Below, one piece after another: positions 8,912 through 17,980 of a stretch of DNA of 53,528 nucleotides (position 1 is its first letter; each line of letters starts with the position of its first letter). Under the pieces are notes generated by a model. The model searched no databases and had not been told where the DNA came from. It saw only the letters and a program-made list of their open reading frames with translations. The stretch is from an uncultured Mordavella sp. (GTDB taxonomy: Bacteria; Bacillota; Clostridia; Lachnospirales; Lachnospiraceae), in the NCBI GenBank assembly GCA_902406105.1, contig CABPCP010000010.1, positions 1 to 53,528 of the forward strand, read 5' to 3'. A program made the position numbers and the translations under genes.

Positions 8912-11029
8912 TTACTCATTTTTCCCAGATAATACTTTTTCCTGTACGGATTTCGGTACCGGTTCGTATTTCTCAAAGAACATTGAGTAGTTTCCGCGTC
9001 CCTGTGTCCTGGAACGAAGATCTGTGGAGTATCCAAACATCTCAGACAACGGCACATATCCGCGAACGATCTTGCCGCCGCCCAGGTCATCCATACCCTC
9101 GATCCGTCCACGACGGGAGTTGATATCGCCGATGACGTCGCCCATGTATTCTTCCGGCATGGTGACTTCCACCTTCATGATCGGCTCAAGAAGTACTGGC
9201 GCCGCTTTCTTCATAGCATCTTTGAACGCCAGAGAACCTGCGATGTGGAACGCCATCTCACTGGAGTCTACCTCGTGGTAAGATCCATCGTATACGTTAG
9301 CGTGGATACCTACTACCGGGAATCCTCCCAGGATACCGGACTGCATAGCTTCCTCGATACCTTCTCCAACAGCCGGGATGTATTCCTTCGGAATCGCTCC
9401 TCCGACTACAGTGGATTCAAACTTGTAAGTTTCCTCACCATTGACATCCATTGGCTCGAATTTAACTTTACAGTGTCCGTACTGTCCACGTCCGCCAGAC
9501 TGTTTTGCGTACTTGCTGTCTACGTCAACAGCTTTGGTAAATGCTTCTTTGTAAGCAACCTGAGGGGCTCCTACATTAGCCTCTACCTTAAATTCACGCA
9601 GAAGTCTGTCCACGATGATCTCCAAATGAAGTTCTCCCATTCCGGCGATGATGGTCTGACCGGTCTCATGGTCAGTATGCGCACGGAAAGTCGGGTCTTC
9701 TTCCGCCAGCTTCGCAAGGGACTCGCCAAGCTTGCCCTGGGAAGCCTTTGTCTTTGGCTCGATGGCCAGCTCGATAACCGGCTCTGGGAACTCCATGGAC
9801 TCCAGGATTACCGGATGCTGCTCGTCACAGATGGTATCACCTGTGGTTGAGAACTTGAATCCGATCGCCGCAGCGATATCCCCGGAGTAAACCTTGTCAA
9901 GTTCCTGTCTCTTATTGGCGTGCATCTGAAGGATACGGCCTACACGCTCTTTCTTTCCTTTTGTCGCGTTCAGGACATAAGAACCGGAATTCACCGTTCC
10001 TGAATAAGCGCGGAAATAAGCAAGTTTTCCAACAAACGGGTCTGTCATGATCTTGAATACAAGAGCGGAAAACGGCTCTTCATCAGAAGAGTGTCTTACA
10101 ATCTCGTTTCCATCCATGTCTACGCCCTGAATCGGCGGGATGTCTGTCGGCGCCGGCATATATTCCAGAACCGCATCCAGGAGTTTCTGCACTCCTTTAT
10201 TTCTGTAAGCAGATCCGCAGCATACCGGGATCGCTTTGCACTCGCAGGTCGCTTTTCTCAGTACCCGCTTCAGATCATCGATAGAAGGTTCATTTCCCTC
10301 CAGATATTCCATCATCAGATCATCGTCCAGATCACAGATCTTCTCTACCAGTTCTGTCCGGTAAAGTTCCGCGTCATCCTTCATATCCTCTGGAATCTCT
10401 CCGATGGTGATGTCATCGCCCTTCTCATCATTATAAATGTAGGACTGCATCTCCATCAGATCGATGATTCCCTTGAAATCATCTTCTTTGCCGATCGGAA
10501 GCTGCAGGCAGATCGCGTTTTTCCCAAGTCTGGTACGTATCTGCTCTACCGCGTTATAAAAATCGGCGCCGAGAATGTCCATCTTATTGATGAACGCCAT
10601 TCTCGGAACGTTGTATGTGTCAGCTTGACGCCATACATTTTCTGACTGAGGCTCAACGCCGCCTTTGGCGCAGAATACGCCTACCGCACCGTCCAGTACA
10701 CGCAGAGAACGTTCTACCTCTACCGTAAAGTCAACGTGCCCCGGGGTATCAATGATATTGATCCTGTGTTCCGGCGCTCCCGGCTTTGGCTTCCCATTCT
10801 CTTCCAATGTCCAGTGACAGGTGGTAGCAGCGGAAGTGATCGTGATACCTCTTTCCTGCTCCTGCTCCATCCAGTCCATTGTCGCAGTACCTTCATGAGT
10901 ATCACCAATCTTATAGTTTACGCCGGTATAATAGAGAATACGCTCTGTCAGCGTAGTCTTGCCGGCATCGATATGAGCCATGATACCAATATTTCTGGTT
11001 CTCTCTAATGGATATTCTCTTCCAGCCAT
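8912..11029 (-). CDS. fusA: Elongation factor G
   Basis: Translocation GTPase, 705 aa, full length. G1 AHIDAGKTT, switch [10 protein letters not shown] and G4 NKMD are present, with the five-domain EF-G layout through to the C-terminal [15 protein letters not shown] region. ATG at 11029 with AGGAGG 5 bp upstream, 9 bp after rpsG, consistent with tight coupling in the str operon. Confidence 0.99.
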   Translation of the reverse strand: MAGREYPLERTRNIGIMAHIDAGKTTLTERILYYTGVNYKIGDTHEGTATMDWMEQEQERGITITSAATTCHWTLEENGKPKPGAPEHRINIIDTPGHVDFTVEVERSLRVLDGAVGVFCAKGGVEPQSENVWRQADTYNVPRMAFINKMDILGADFYNAVEQIRTRLGKNAICLQLPIGKEDDFKGIIDLMEMQSYIYNDEKGDDITIGEIPEDMKDDAELYRTELVEKICDLDDDLMMEYLEGNEPSIDDLKRVLRKATCECKAIPVCCGSAYRNKGVQKLLDAVLEYMPAPTDIPPIQGVDMDGNEIVRHSSDEEPFSALVFKIMTDPFVGKLAYFRAYSGTVNSGSYVLNATKGKKERVGRILQMHANKRQELDKVYSGDIAAAIGFKFSTTGDTICDEQHPVILESMEFPEPVIELAIEPKTKASQGKLGESLAKLAEEDPTFRAHTDHETGQTIIAGMGELHLEIIVDRLLREFKVEANVGAPQVAYKEAFTKAVDVDSKYAKQSGGRGQYGHCKVKFEPMDVNGEETYKFESTVVGGAIPKEYIPAVGEGIEEAMQSGILGGFPVVGIHANVYDGSYHEVDSSEMAFHIAGSLAFKDAMKKAAPVLLEPIMKVEVTMPEEYMGDVIGDINSRRGRIEGMDDLGGGKIVRGYVPLSEMFGYSTDLRSRTQGRGNYSMFFEKYEPVPKSVQEKVLSGKNE

Positions 11030-11038
11030 TGTTGCCTC

Positions 11039-11536
<498 letters not shown>

Positions 11537-11544
11537 CTATCAAG

Positions 11545-11596
11545 AACAGCAGAGAAACATGAGAATTGTCTTTAGACAATTCGAGCCTGCTGTTCA
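11545..11596 (-). promoter_or_regulatory. Structured leader upstream of rpsG, possible S7 control site
   Basis: Two nested perfect stems: an outer 9-bp stem GAACAGCAG (11545-11553) with CTGCTGTTC (11588-11596), and an inner 9-bp stem GAATTGTCT (11563-11571) with AGACAATTC (11574-11582). The structure ends about 36 nt before the rpsG start. In E. coli the rpsL-rpsG spacer is where S7 represses translation; the same role here is inference. Confidence 0.5.
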
Positions 11597-11761
11597 AAAC
11601 AGCGCTGCTCTCGATAAATTGATTAATTCATCGGTACTCACATGTGTCGTTCTAATGATACTGTGTAGTGCAAAAGGACATACCTATCTATATCCCTGCA
11701 ACTTACTTTATCATAGTTCTGTTCGTGACTACATAAAATGTGGTAGTTCGAGGCCAGGCTC

Positions 11762-11811
11762 GAAAATCCAGACTGCTTCGCAGTCTTCCGCGCTACGCGC
11801 TTCTGATTTTC
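11762..11811. other. Three-way-junction element in the rpsL-rpsG spacer
   Basis: An outer stem GAAAATC (11762-11768) with GATTTTC (11805-11811) encloses two hairpins: AGACTGC-TTC-GCAGTCT (11770-11786) and a CGCG-CTA-CGCG stem (11789-11799). The surrounding 11510-11927 spacer has no gene. It repeats GGCTCGAA-type words at 11756, 11837 and (as TTCGAGCC) 11580. Whether this is a structured RNA or a dispersed repeat is unknown. Confidence 0.5.
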
Positions 11812-11927
11812 TAACAAGGCAGTCCTTCGACACTAGGCTCGAAAACACCTCGCCAAGTTTCGAAGAACAATCCTCGCACTAACCTCCTGCTTCGTCTTAC
11901 GACTTGCACTCGCTAAGTGCTCTGGAT

Positions 11928-12350
11928 TTACTTTTTCGCGTCTTTTGGTCTCTTAGCGCCGTACTTGGAACGTGCCTGTCTTCTCTTGGCAACGCCCGCT
12001 GTATCAAGCGTACCTCTGACGATGTGGTATCTGGTACCTGGAAGGTCCTTTACCCTTCCTCCACGGATCAGGACAACGCTGTGCTCCTGAAGGTTGTGGC
12101 CTTCTCCCGGAATATAGCTTGTCACTTCGATTCCGTTGGAAAGACGAACTCTGGCGATCTTACGAAGCGCTGAGTTAGGCTTCTTCGGTGTAGCTGTCTT
12201 AACCGCGGTACACACGCCTCTCTTCTGAGGAGCGGATTCATTGGTCGCTCTCTTTCTCAAAGAGTTGTAGCCTTTCTGAAGAGCCGGAGCTCCAGACTTC
12301 TTTACAGATGTCTGACGTCCCTTCTTTACTAACTGGTTAAATGTTGGCAT
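11928..12350 (-). CDS. rpsL: 30S ribosomal protein S12
   Basis: Decoding-centre protein, 140 aa. The conserved [11 protein letters not shown] region (streptomycin-resistance hotspot, Lys of PKKPNS) and the second hotspot region [13 protein letters not shown] are intact and look wild type. ATG at 12350 with AGGAGGTG upstream. It is the first gene of the str operon. The gap to rpsG is more than 400 bp, far longer than usual. Confidence 0.98.
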   Translation of the reverse strand: MPTFNQLVKKGRQTSVKKSGAPALQKGYNSLRKRATNESAPQKRGVCTAVKTATPKKPNSALRKIARVRLSNGIEVTSYIPGEGHNLQEHSVVLIRGGRVKDLPGTRYHIVRGTLDTAGVAKRRQARSKYGAKRPKDAKK

Positions 12351-12446
12351 TCTCTTTCACCTCCTACGATAATAATAAGCTGCATTCATTTCTGTTTCGT
12401 GAAATGAGCGCGCAAAAAGATAACGCATCTTCTTGCACGCCCAATT

Positions 12447-12475
12447 AGTTTATTACGTTTTTCCTGTATTGTCAA
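12447..12475 (-). promoter_or_regulatory. Promoter of the str operon
   Basis: TTGACA (12470-12475) and TAAACT (12447-12452) on the minus strand with a 17-bp spacer, about 97 bp upstream of rpsL. The leader contains an imperfect hairpin (about 12407-12443; GGCGTGCAAGAAGA pairing with TCTTTTTGCGCGCT) of unknown role. Confidence 0.75.
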
Positions 12476-12492
12476 GGCTTTACACGTACTTT

Positions 12493-13056
12493 TTACAATC
12501 CCAGCTGATCCGCGATGGCTCCCATCTCTTCCAGAGCCACGTCGATCAGATCATCCAGGCTCAAGCCTGTAAACTCGATGGCTTCCATGTAGTCCCGGTT
12601 GGCGCCTTTGGCGAACCGAAGCTCGTTGAACCGTTTCATCACAGATTTATGCTTCACGCTGGCAATCTTTTTATCCGGGTAGATCTGCGCTACCGCTTTT
12701 ACAAATCCGCTCATAGGATCTGCCGCCAGCACCGCGTACTGAAGGTTTGTCTTAGCCTTTACGCCGCTCTTTGGATTATGGGCGCAGATCGCGTCAAAAA
12801 GGACTTTATCCTCAATCCCTTCTTTCTTTAAAATCTCTACGGATGTGGGACCATGGACACTCATATCATGAGCCCAGTCGCACTGTTCTTCATCCAGATC
12901 GTGGAGCAGGCCCACGATCCCCCAGTATTCCACTTCATCCGGCGCAAGACGTTTTGCCAGTCCCCTCATGATGGCTTCCACCGCGTAAGAATGAGTAATA
13001 TAGTTCTCTCCTTCCATATATTTCATCAAAATCTCATGCGCTTGTTCTCTGTTCAT
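12493..13056 (-). CDS. HD domain-containing hydrolase
   Basis: 187 aa. The HD-superfamily metal motif is present: His in THSYAVEAIM, the HD pair in GLLHDLDEE, and Asp in LAADP further on. Such proteins are cytosolic phosphohydrolases acting on nucleotides or similar; the substrate is not evident. ATG with GGAGG 7 bp upstream. It follows a sugar-binding lipoprotein gene on the same strand at 34 bp and may be cotranscribed with it. Confidence 0.8.
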   Translation of the reverse strand: MNREQAHEILMKYMEGENYITHSYAVEAIMRGLAKRLAPDEVEYWGIVGLLHDLDEEQCDWAHDMSVHGPTSVEILKKEGIEDKVLFDAICAHNPKSGVKAKTNLQYAVLAADPMSGFVKAVAQIYPDKKIASVKHKSVMKRFNELRFAKGANRDYMEAIEFTGLSLDDLIDVALEEMGAIADQLGL

Positions 13057-13090
13057 CTTTTTTCCTCCTGATAACCTTTTCTTCTAATTA

Positions 13091-14296
13091 TTAATATAAC
13101 ATTTTCTGCACTTCTTCACTATCCATATTCTCCGCCGTCATCCACACATATCCTGTATCCACATAGGCTTCGTTATTCAGCCCGCAGGCGGCTCTGGCTG
13201 AGGCGATCACCGCCGCGTATCCCATTCCGAATGGATTCTGCACCGCAAGGCCGTCAATCTTCCCTTCCTCCAGGGCTGTTATTTCTTCTTCATCCGCGTC
13301 AAATCCGACTACCGTCATGTCCTCTTTGCCCAGACGATCCATATTCTCTGTGATCAGCCGCACCGCCTCTCCGCTGGTTCCATAACAGCCTTTGATGTCT
13401 GGATACTTTGTAAAAATATAATCCATAACATCTTCTTCTGTAATATCTTCTGCCGCTATATCCTGATCTGCCTGTTCGTCCATTTCCGGTCTCTGATAAG
13501 TTCCCGCCTGAATCTCATCCACGATTGTCTGCTGCATGGTTTCCAACTGATCCATATAGTATACAGAAACAATCTGGATCTCCGGATATTTCTCCTCGAT
13601 CTGCGCCGTAAAACTATTTACCCGCTGCAGGGCAGACTGGGATTTGGAATCCTGGGCGAATATTGCGACCTGACCGCTGCCGCCCAATAGTTCCGCCATC
13701 TGATCGGACGCATATACCGCTGCCGCCGCGTTATCCGTTGAGACTGTCGCCATCAGTCCCTGATAATCACTTCCAGAATCAAAAGCTACCACTGGGATAT
13801 CACTTTCCGCCGCCAGATCGAACTGCACATCACAGGCCTGGGCATCTGTCAGCGCGATTCCAAGCGCCACCGGATACCGGTCCAGTTCCTCATCCAAGAT
13901 TCCCACCTGCTCGTCCACATCGTCCGCATCCGCAGGGCCGCTGTATGTGACCTTTACCTGATCCTCTCCCTCATATCCCAGTTCCTGATTAATGTCTTCA
14001 CAAGCCTGCTGGGCGCCTTCTTTTACAGCCTCCCAATACTGGCCTCCTTCTCCCTTTCCGATGATCGAGATATAGGCTCCTTTCTCAAGGGACAGGCCTT
14101 TTGCGTTGCCATAAGCGGATGGATCGATGGCATCAAGCTTTGCCTGATATTCCGGCGTACTCGATTCTTCTGTTTCTTCTGTACCCTCGGAAGCTTCCGC
14201 TTTCTCCGGCCGCGCCTTCCCGCTGTCAGCCGCGCATGCGCAAAGCGCCAGTGAGAAGCATAGGATCAAAGCCGTCATGCTCCACTTCTTTTTCAT
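13091..14296 (-). CDS. Sugar ABC transporter substrate-binding lipoprotein
   Basis: 401 aa. Signal peptide with a lipobox (LALCAC), then an acidic linker rich in Glu/Thr/Ser, then a periplasmic-binding-protein type I fold (Peripla_BP_4): ISIIGKGEGGQYWEAVKEGA at the first strand, VVAFDSGSDY, and VVGFDADEEE near the end. It would sit on the outer face of the membrane and bind a sugar or similar. No permease or ATPase gene is adjacent, so its partners are elsewhere or it acts as a sensor. It has a run of acidic insertions near residue 280 (QADQDIAAEDITEEDVMDY). Confidence 0.85.
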   Translation of the reverse strand: MKKKWSMTALILCFSLALCACAADSGKARPEKAEASEGTEETEESSTPEYQAKLDAIDPSAYGNAKGLSLEKGAYISIIGKGEGGQYWEAVKEGAQQACEDINQELGYEGEDQVKVTYSGPADADDVDEQVGILDEELDRYPVALGIALTDAQACDVQFDLAAESDIPVVAFDSGSDYQGLMATVSTDNAAAAVYASDQMAELLGGSGQVAIFAQDSKSQSALQRVNSFTAQIEEKYPEIQIVSVYYMDQLETMQQTIVDEIQAGTYQRPEMDEQADQDIAAEDITEEDVMDYIFTKYPDIKGCYGTSGEAVRLITENMDRLGKEDMTVVGFDADEEEITALEEGKIDGLAVQNPFGMGYAAVIASARAACGLNNEAYVDTGYVWMTAENMDSEEVQKMLY

Positions 14297-14436
14297 AATA
14301 TCAACTCTCCCAACGATTTCAAATCATTCTCTATAGTATAAACCAACAAATACTATACACCAATTCCGTGAAAAATTGTTGAAAAAAATCTTAATTTTTC
14401 CCTACTGTTTTTTTTCGTGTGCACTTTTAAACTCCC

Positions 14437-14465
14437 TTGTATATTTTACTTTTTTGTATTATGAT
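14437..14465 (+). promoter_or_regulatory. Promoter of the ferredoxin gene
   Basis: TTGTAT (14437-14442) and TATGAT (14460-14465) with a 17-bp spacer, 55 bp before the ferredoxin ATG. Confidence 0.65.
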
Positions 14466-14519
14466 AGGAATAGACAAAAAAGAGACATGTCTAACAATCA
14501 AAAAAGGAGGTACATACCA

Positions 14520-14690
14520 ATGGCACACGTAATTAGCGATGAATGTGTAAGCTGTGGAGCATGCGAGGCTGAATGTCCAGTAGGCGCTATCTCTCAGGGC
14601 GCAGATCACTATGAGATTGATGCTGACACCTGCGTTGACTGTGGCGCATGTGCTGCTCAGTGTCCTACAGGAGCTATCTCTGAGGGTTAA
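14520..14690 (+). CDS. 2[4Fe-4S] ferredoxin, clostridial type
   Basis: Small cytosolic electron carrier, 56 aa. Two canonical cluster motifs: CVSCGACEAECP and CVDCGACAAQCP, spaced as in clostridial ferredoxins. The ATG at 14520 is preceded by AAAAAGGAGG; an upstream in-frame start would add 48 hydrophobic residues and is rejected. Monocistronic, with its own promoter and terminator. It would serve fermentation enzymes such as pyruvate:ferredoxin oxidoreductase or hydrogenase (inference from family). Confidence 0.97.
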   Translation: MAHVISDECVSCGACEAECPVGAISQGADHYEIDADTCVDCGACAAQCPTGAISEG

Positions 14691-14740
14691 TCAAATATAT
14701 TTTGAATTTGTATCAGGGAACCCTGTGTTTACAGAAATAG

Positions 14741-14767
14741 AGAGGAACACATTTTATGCGTTCCTCT
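14741..14767 (+). terminator. Rho-independent terminator after the ferredoxin gene
   Basis: AGAGGAAC pairs with GTTCCTCT (8 bp) around an 11-nt loop, followed by TTATTTTTTT. Confidence 0.85.
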
Positions 14768-14783
14768 TTATTTTTTTGCATAA

Positions 14784-15653
14784 TCATATGCCAAAGTAGG
14801 CGTCGATCCCTTCCGCGATCCCTTCCGCCATCTGATCCTGGAATGAAGCATCTGCCATCTTCGTATCATCATGTTCATTGGTCATAAATCCCATTTCCAA
14901 AATCATCACCGGTATCTCACTCCAGTTCAGACCTGTCATCGTATCATTGGTCACTACTCCCTGATCCGCGAACCCCGTCGCCTGGCAATAGGAGTGCAGG
15001 ACATTTTCCGCCAGCTTATTGCTTTCCTCATAAAGCTGTCCTACATACGGGTTGTCGGGAGACATGACCAGGCAAAGAGCCCCCTGACTAGAGGCATCTT
15101 CGCTTCCATTGGCATGTATCCTGACGCAGACATCCGCCCCCGCTTCATTGGCAAGCTGCGCTCTTTCTTTATTGCTGATGGCTGTATCGTTGTCTTCCCT
15201 GGCCATGACTACCTGATATCCCCGTTCCACAAGAAGATCCCGGACTTTCAGAGATACATCCAAATTTAACTGATATTCCGGCATGCCTGTATACGTTCCG
15301 GTTGTCCCGCCTGTAGCCTTTGCTTTCATCTCCCCGGACCCCGGGGCGTTCTCTTCTTTTGCGCTCATATCTATGTGAGACCCCTGATGCCCTGGATCAA
15401 TAGCAACGATCAAGCCGTTTAACTGAGGCTTTTCTTCTGCCGCTTTCGTTTCTTCTTCCTCCAGAGCCTCTTCCTTTTCATCGAAAAATCGGACTGCAGA
15501 CGCCAAAAGCCCCGGCCGCCCCTTTTCACTGTTCAAGGTCCCTTCCGTTTTGCTTTCCCTCCCCAGGTATGTTTTATAAAAAATCCCGCCCGCCGCCAGA
15601 AGTTCCGCGATCAAGACCAGCGCCAAGACAAGGATCAGCCCTTTCCGTTTCAT
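14784..15653 (-). CDS. N-acetylmuramoyl-L-alanine amidase
   Basis: Cell-wall hydrolase of the Amidase_3 (CwlD/LytC) zinc family, 289 aa. One N-terminal membrane segment or signal peptide (residues 5-25), an acidic linker, then the catalytic domain from residue 80: VAIDPGHQG (zinc His), EYQLNLDV (zinc Glu), RIHANGSED (zinc His), and VMILEMGFMTNEHD near the C-terminus (catalytic Glu). It cleaves the bond between MurNAc and L-Ala at the cell surface. ATG preceded by GGGGGG. Convergent with the ferredoxin gene. Confidence 0.9.
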   Translation of the reverse strand: MKRKGLILVLALVLIAELLAAGGIFYKTYLGRESKTEGTLNSEKGRPGLLASAVRFFDEKEEALEEEETKAAEEKPQLNGLIVAIDPGHQGSHIDMSAKEENAPGSGEMKAKATGGTTGTYTGMPEYQLNLDVSLKVRDLLVERGYQVVMAREDNDTAISNKERAQLANEAGADVCVRIHANGSEDASSQGALCLVMSPDNPYVGQLYEESNKLAENVLHSYCQATGFADQGVVTNDTMTGLNWSEIPVMILEMGFMTNEHDDTKMADASFQDQMAEGIAEGIDAYFGI

Positions 15654-15838
15654 GTAAAAGCCCCCCGCTTTTAAAGATATTTGAAATTATTATATCACAA
15701 AAAGAAGTCGTTTTCGCTCTGATTTCGTAAGAAAATTTCCCGTTCTCGGCGACTGGTTGCGACTCCTTTCGCTTTCTTTCCATGCTATCCTATGCATACC
15801 TGGAAAGGGGACAAGTTAATAAATAAGGGGGTTTTTCT

Positions 15839-16195
15839 ATGGGAAACGCATTAGAACAGCTAAAACGCGAGACAAAAGATGACGCCAAACTTTATGGATG
15901 TATCCAGGAGTTATACGAACAAGGGGTTCCCTTCGACGAACTGAAAGCCCTGATCCCGGATCTTAGAAGAACACGGGAGCAGCTCCGCATGAAACGGATG
16001 CTGGAAAATAATAACGAAGTACTTCTGTCTATGTTCAGCAAAGAAATGTCCTTCCTTCTGGACGCCAAAGAACGGCAGGAGGAAGAACAATTCAAAAAAC
16101 TGGACCAGCTCATCCGACAGCAGCAGTCCTTTCGGAAATCTGCCGCCGAGAGCGGTCCAGTAGAAAAATTAAAACGGCTATTCCTGCCGACTTAG
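15839..16195 (+). CDS. Conserved hypothetical helical protein
   Basis: 118 aa, charged, predicted almost fully alpha-helical; residues 75-105 (KERQEEEQFKKLDQLIRQQ) look like a coiled coil. No signal peptide and no known motif that I recognise. ATG preceded by AAGGGGG. Its last 18 bp overlap the 3' end of dnaB on the opposite strand. The position next to dnaB may be chance. Confidence 0.6.
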   Translation: MGNALEQLKRETKDDAKLYGCIQELYEQGVPFDELKALIPDLRRTREQLRMKRMLENNNEVLLSMFSKEMSFLLDAKERQEEEQFKKLDQLIRQQQSFRKSAAESGPVEKLKRLFLPT

Positions 16196-17518
16196 ATTGG
16201 CAAACTTTGTATAGTCCGCAAGCCAGGCAAGATGAACGGTCCCCACAGGGCCGTTTCTCTGTTTTGCGATAATGATCTCGGCCTGCTTCTTGAACTCGGA
16301 GTCTTTATTATAATACTCATCCCGGTATATAAACATGACCACGTCCGCATCCTGCTCGATGGCTCCAGATTCACGGAGATCCGAAAGCATAGGCCGCTTA
16401 TCGGGTCTGGATTCCACAGCACGGCTCAGCTGAGACAGGGCCACTACAGGTACATTCAGCTCTCTGGCCAGCGCTTTCAGAGATCGAGAAATATCTGAGA
16501 TTTCCTGCTGGCGCGACTCAGAATGTCTGCCTACACTTCCTGTCATCAATTGCAGATAGTCGATGATGATCAGCTGGATGTCATGTTCCAGCTTATATTT
16601 TCTGCATTTTGAGCGAAGCTCCGACACAGAGATGCCAGGAGTATCATCGATGATCAGATTAGATTTCCCAATGATCCCTGCTCCCTCGATCAGCTTCTCC
16701 CAATCCGAATCCTTCAAATTTCCAGTCCTAAGAGCCTGGGAATCCACCTGAGACTCCAAGGAAAACAGACGATTGACCAACTGCTCTTTGGACATTTCCA
16801 AGCTGAAGACCGCCACGCCCTTCTCCCGCTTAAACGCTACATACTGAGCAATATTCAGCACAAACGCCGTCTTTCCCATAGAAGGCCTGGCCGCCACCAG
16901 GATCAAGTCGGAAGGCTGCAGTCCTGACAGTTTATAATCCAGATCGTTGAAGCCTGTTGGAATCCCCGTTACATTCCCTTTATTTTTGGACGCTTTTTCA
17001 ATCCGATCCAGCGCGTTCAGCACAACCTGCTTAATAGGCGTATAATCCCCAAGATTCCGCTTTTGGAGCAGTTCAAAAACAGATCTCTCCGTCATCTCCA
17101 GGATTGCCGGCAAAGGTTCATTTCCTACATAGCAGGCGTTTGATATCTCATCATTTAACTTGATCAGCCGGCGCATCATGGATTTATCGGCTACAATCTG
17201 GGCATAATATTTCACATTTGCAGAAGTAGGCACTGCCGTTACAAGATCCCTGACAAACTCCAGACTGGTGATCTCCGGCGGCACATCTTTCTCTTTCAGC
17301 CGGTCCTGCAGGGTCACCAGGTCAACTGGTTTTCCTTCATTGAATAATTCCACCATAGAATCAAAGATCACCCCATAGGCGCTCTGGTAGAAATCCTGCC
17401 CGCTGATCAGTTCAGAAGCCGTCAGAATCGCATCCTTGTCCATCAGCATAGCGCCGACCACCGACTGTTCCGCCTCAATACTGTGAGGCATGACCCGTTT
17501 GATGAGCGCTTCTTCCAT
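16178..17518 (-). CDS. dnaB: Replicative DNA helicase DnaB
   Basis: Hexameric 5'-3' helicase of the replisome, 446 aa. N-terminal primase-binding domain (HSIEAEQSVVGAML, about 12-25), then RecA-like core: Walker A AARPSMGKTAF around 210, Walker B LIIIDYLQLM about 310, and the H4 motif SQLSRAVESRPDKRP. Third gene of gdpP-rplI-dnaB, 12 bp after rplI, an order conserved in Firmicutes (dnaB corresponds to B. subtilis dnaC). AGGAGG upstream of the ATG. Confidence 0.98.
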   Translation of the reverse strand: MEEALIKRVMPHSIEAEQSVVGAMLMDKDAILTASELISGQDFYQSAYGVIFDSMVELFNEGKPVDLVTLQDRLKEKDVPPEITSLEFVRDLVTAVPTSANVKYYAQIVADKSMMRRLIKLNDEISNACYVGNEPLPAILEMTERSVFELLQKRNLGDYTPIKQVVLNALDRIEKASKNKGNVTGIPTGFNDLDYKLSGLQPSDLILVAARPSMGKTAFVLNIAQYVAFKREKGVAVFSLEMSKEQLVNRLFSLESQVDSQALRTGNLKDSDWEKLIEGAGIIGKSNLIIDDTPGISVSELRSKCRKYKLEHDIQLIIIDYLQLMTGSVGRHSESRQQEISDISRSLKALARELNVPVVALSQLSRAVESRPDKRPMLSDLRESGAIEQDADVVMFIYRDEYYNKDSEFKKQAEIIIAKQRNGPVGTVHLAWLADYTKFANLSRQE

Positions 17519-17530
17519 TGCTTGGTCCTC

Positions 17531-17980
17531 CTATGCTTCTTCTGTCACGACCACCTTCAGTTCCACGGTCACTTTCGGATGAAGTTTAATAGGAACATTG
17601 TGGGTTCCCAGAGTCTTGATCGTCTCCTTGAGCTGGATCTTCTTTTTGTCAATCTCCAGGCCAAGCTGCGCTTTCGTCTCTTCCGCGATCTCCTTAGACG
17701 AAATAGAGCCAAAGGCTTTTCCGCCCTCACCCGTTTTGATGGAAACCTGGATCTGCCCGGCCTCTACTTTCTTTCCAAGCTCCTTTGCCGCCTCAAACTG
17801 CTCCTGGGCCACCTTATCCTGATTGGCCTTCTGCAGCTTCAGATCATTCAAGTTCTTTGAGTTCGCCTCTACTCCTTTGCCCTTTTTCAAGATAAAGTTT
17901 CTGGCATAGCCATCACTTACTTCTACTACCTGGCCTTTTTTCCCAAGGGATTTCACGTCTTCTTTTAAGATTACCTTCAT
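17531..17980 (-). CDS. rplI: 50S ribosomal protein L9
   Basis: 149 aa. N-terminal rRNA-binding domain with KVILKEDVKSLGKKGQ and GYARNFILKKGKG; long connecting helix (KLQKANQDKVAQEQFEAAKE); C-terminal domain with GKAFGSISSKEIA. Its ATG shares one base with the TGA of gdpP, so the two are translationally coupled. Confidence 0.98.
   Translation of the reverse strand: MKVILKEDVKSLGKKGQVVEVSDGYARNFILKKGKGVEANSKNLNDLKLQKANQDKVAQEQFEAAKELGKKVEAGQIQVSIKTGEGGKAFGSISSKEIAEETKAQLGLEIDKKKIQLKETIKTLGTHNVPIKLHPKVTVELKVVVTEEA

Noticed and set aside
7687..9123. A 478-codon open frame on the plus strand opposite tuf and the end of fusA.
   Set aside because: It is antisense to highly conserved, codon-biased genes, has no ribosome binding site, and its product (Ser/Val/Tyr-rich without motifs) matches nothing. 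Strong codon bias in tuf explains the open frame.
9245..9850. A 201-codon plus-strand frame inside fusA.
   Set aside because: Antisense shadow of EF-G; composition is that of a reversed coding frame.
14376..14519. N-terminal extension of the ferredoxin by 48 hydrophobic residues.
   Set aside because: It would begin upstream of the promoter -35/-10 pair, and the ATG at 14520 has a perfect ribosome site and the family N-terminus.
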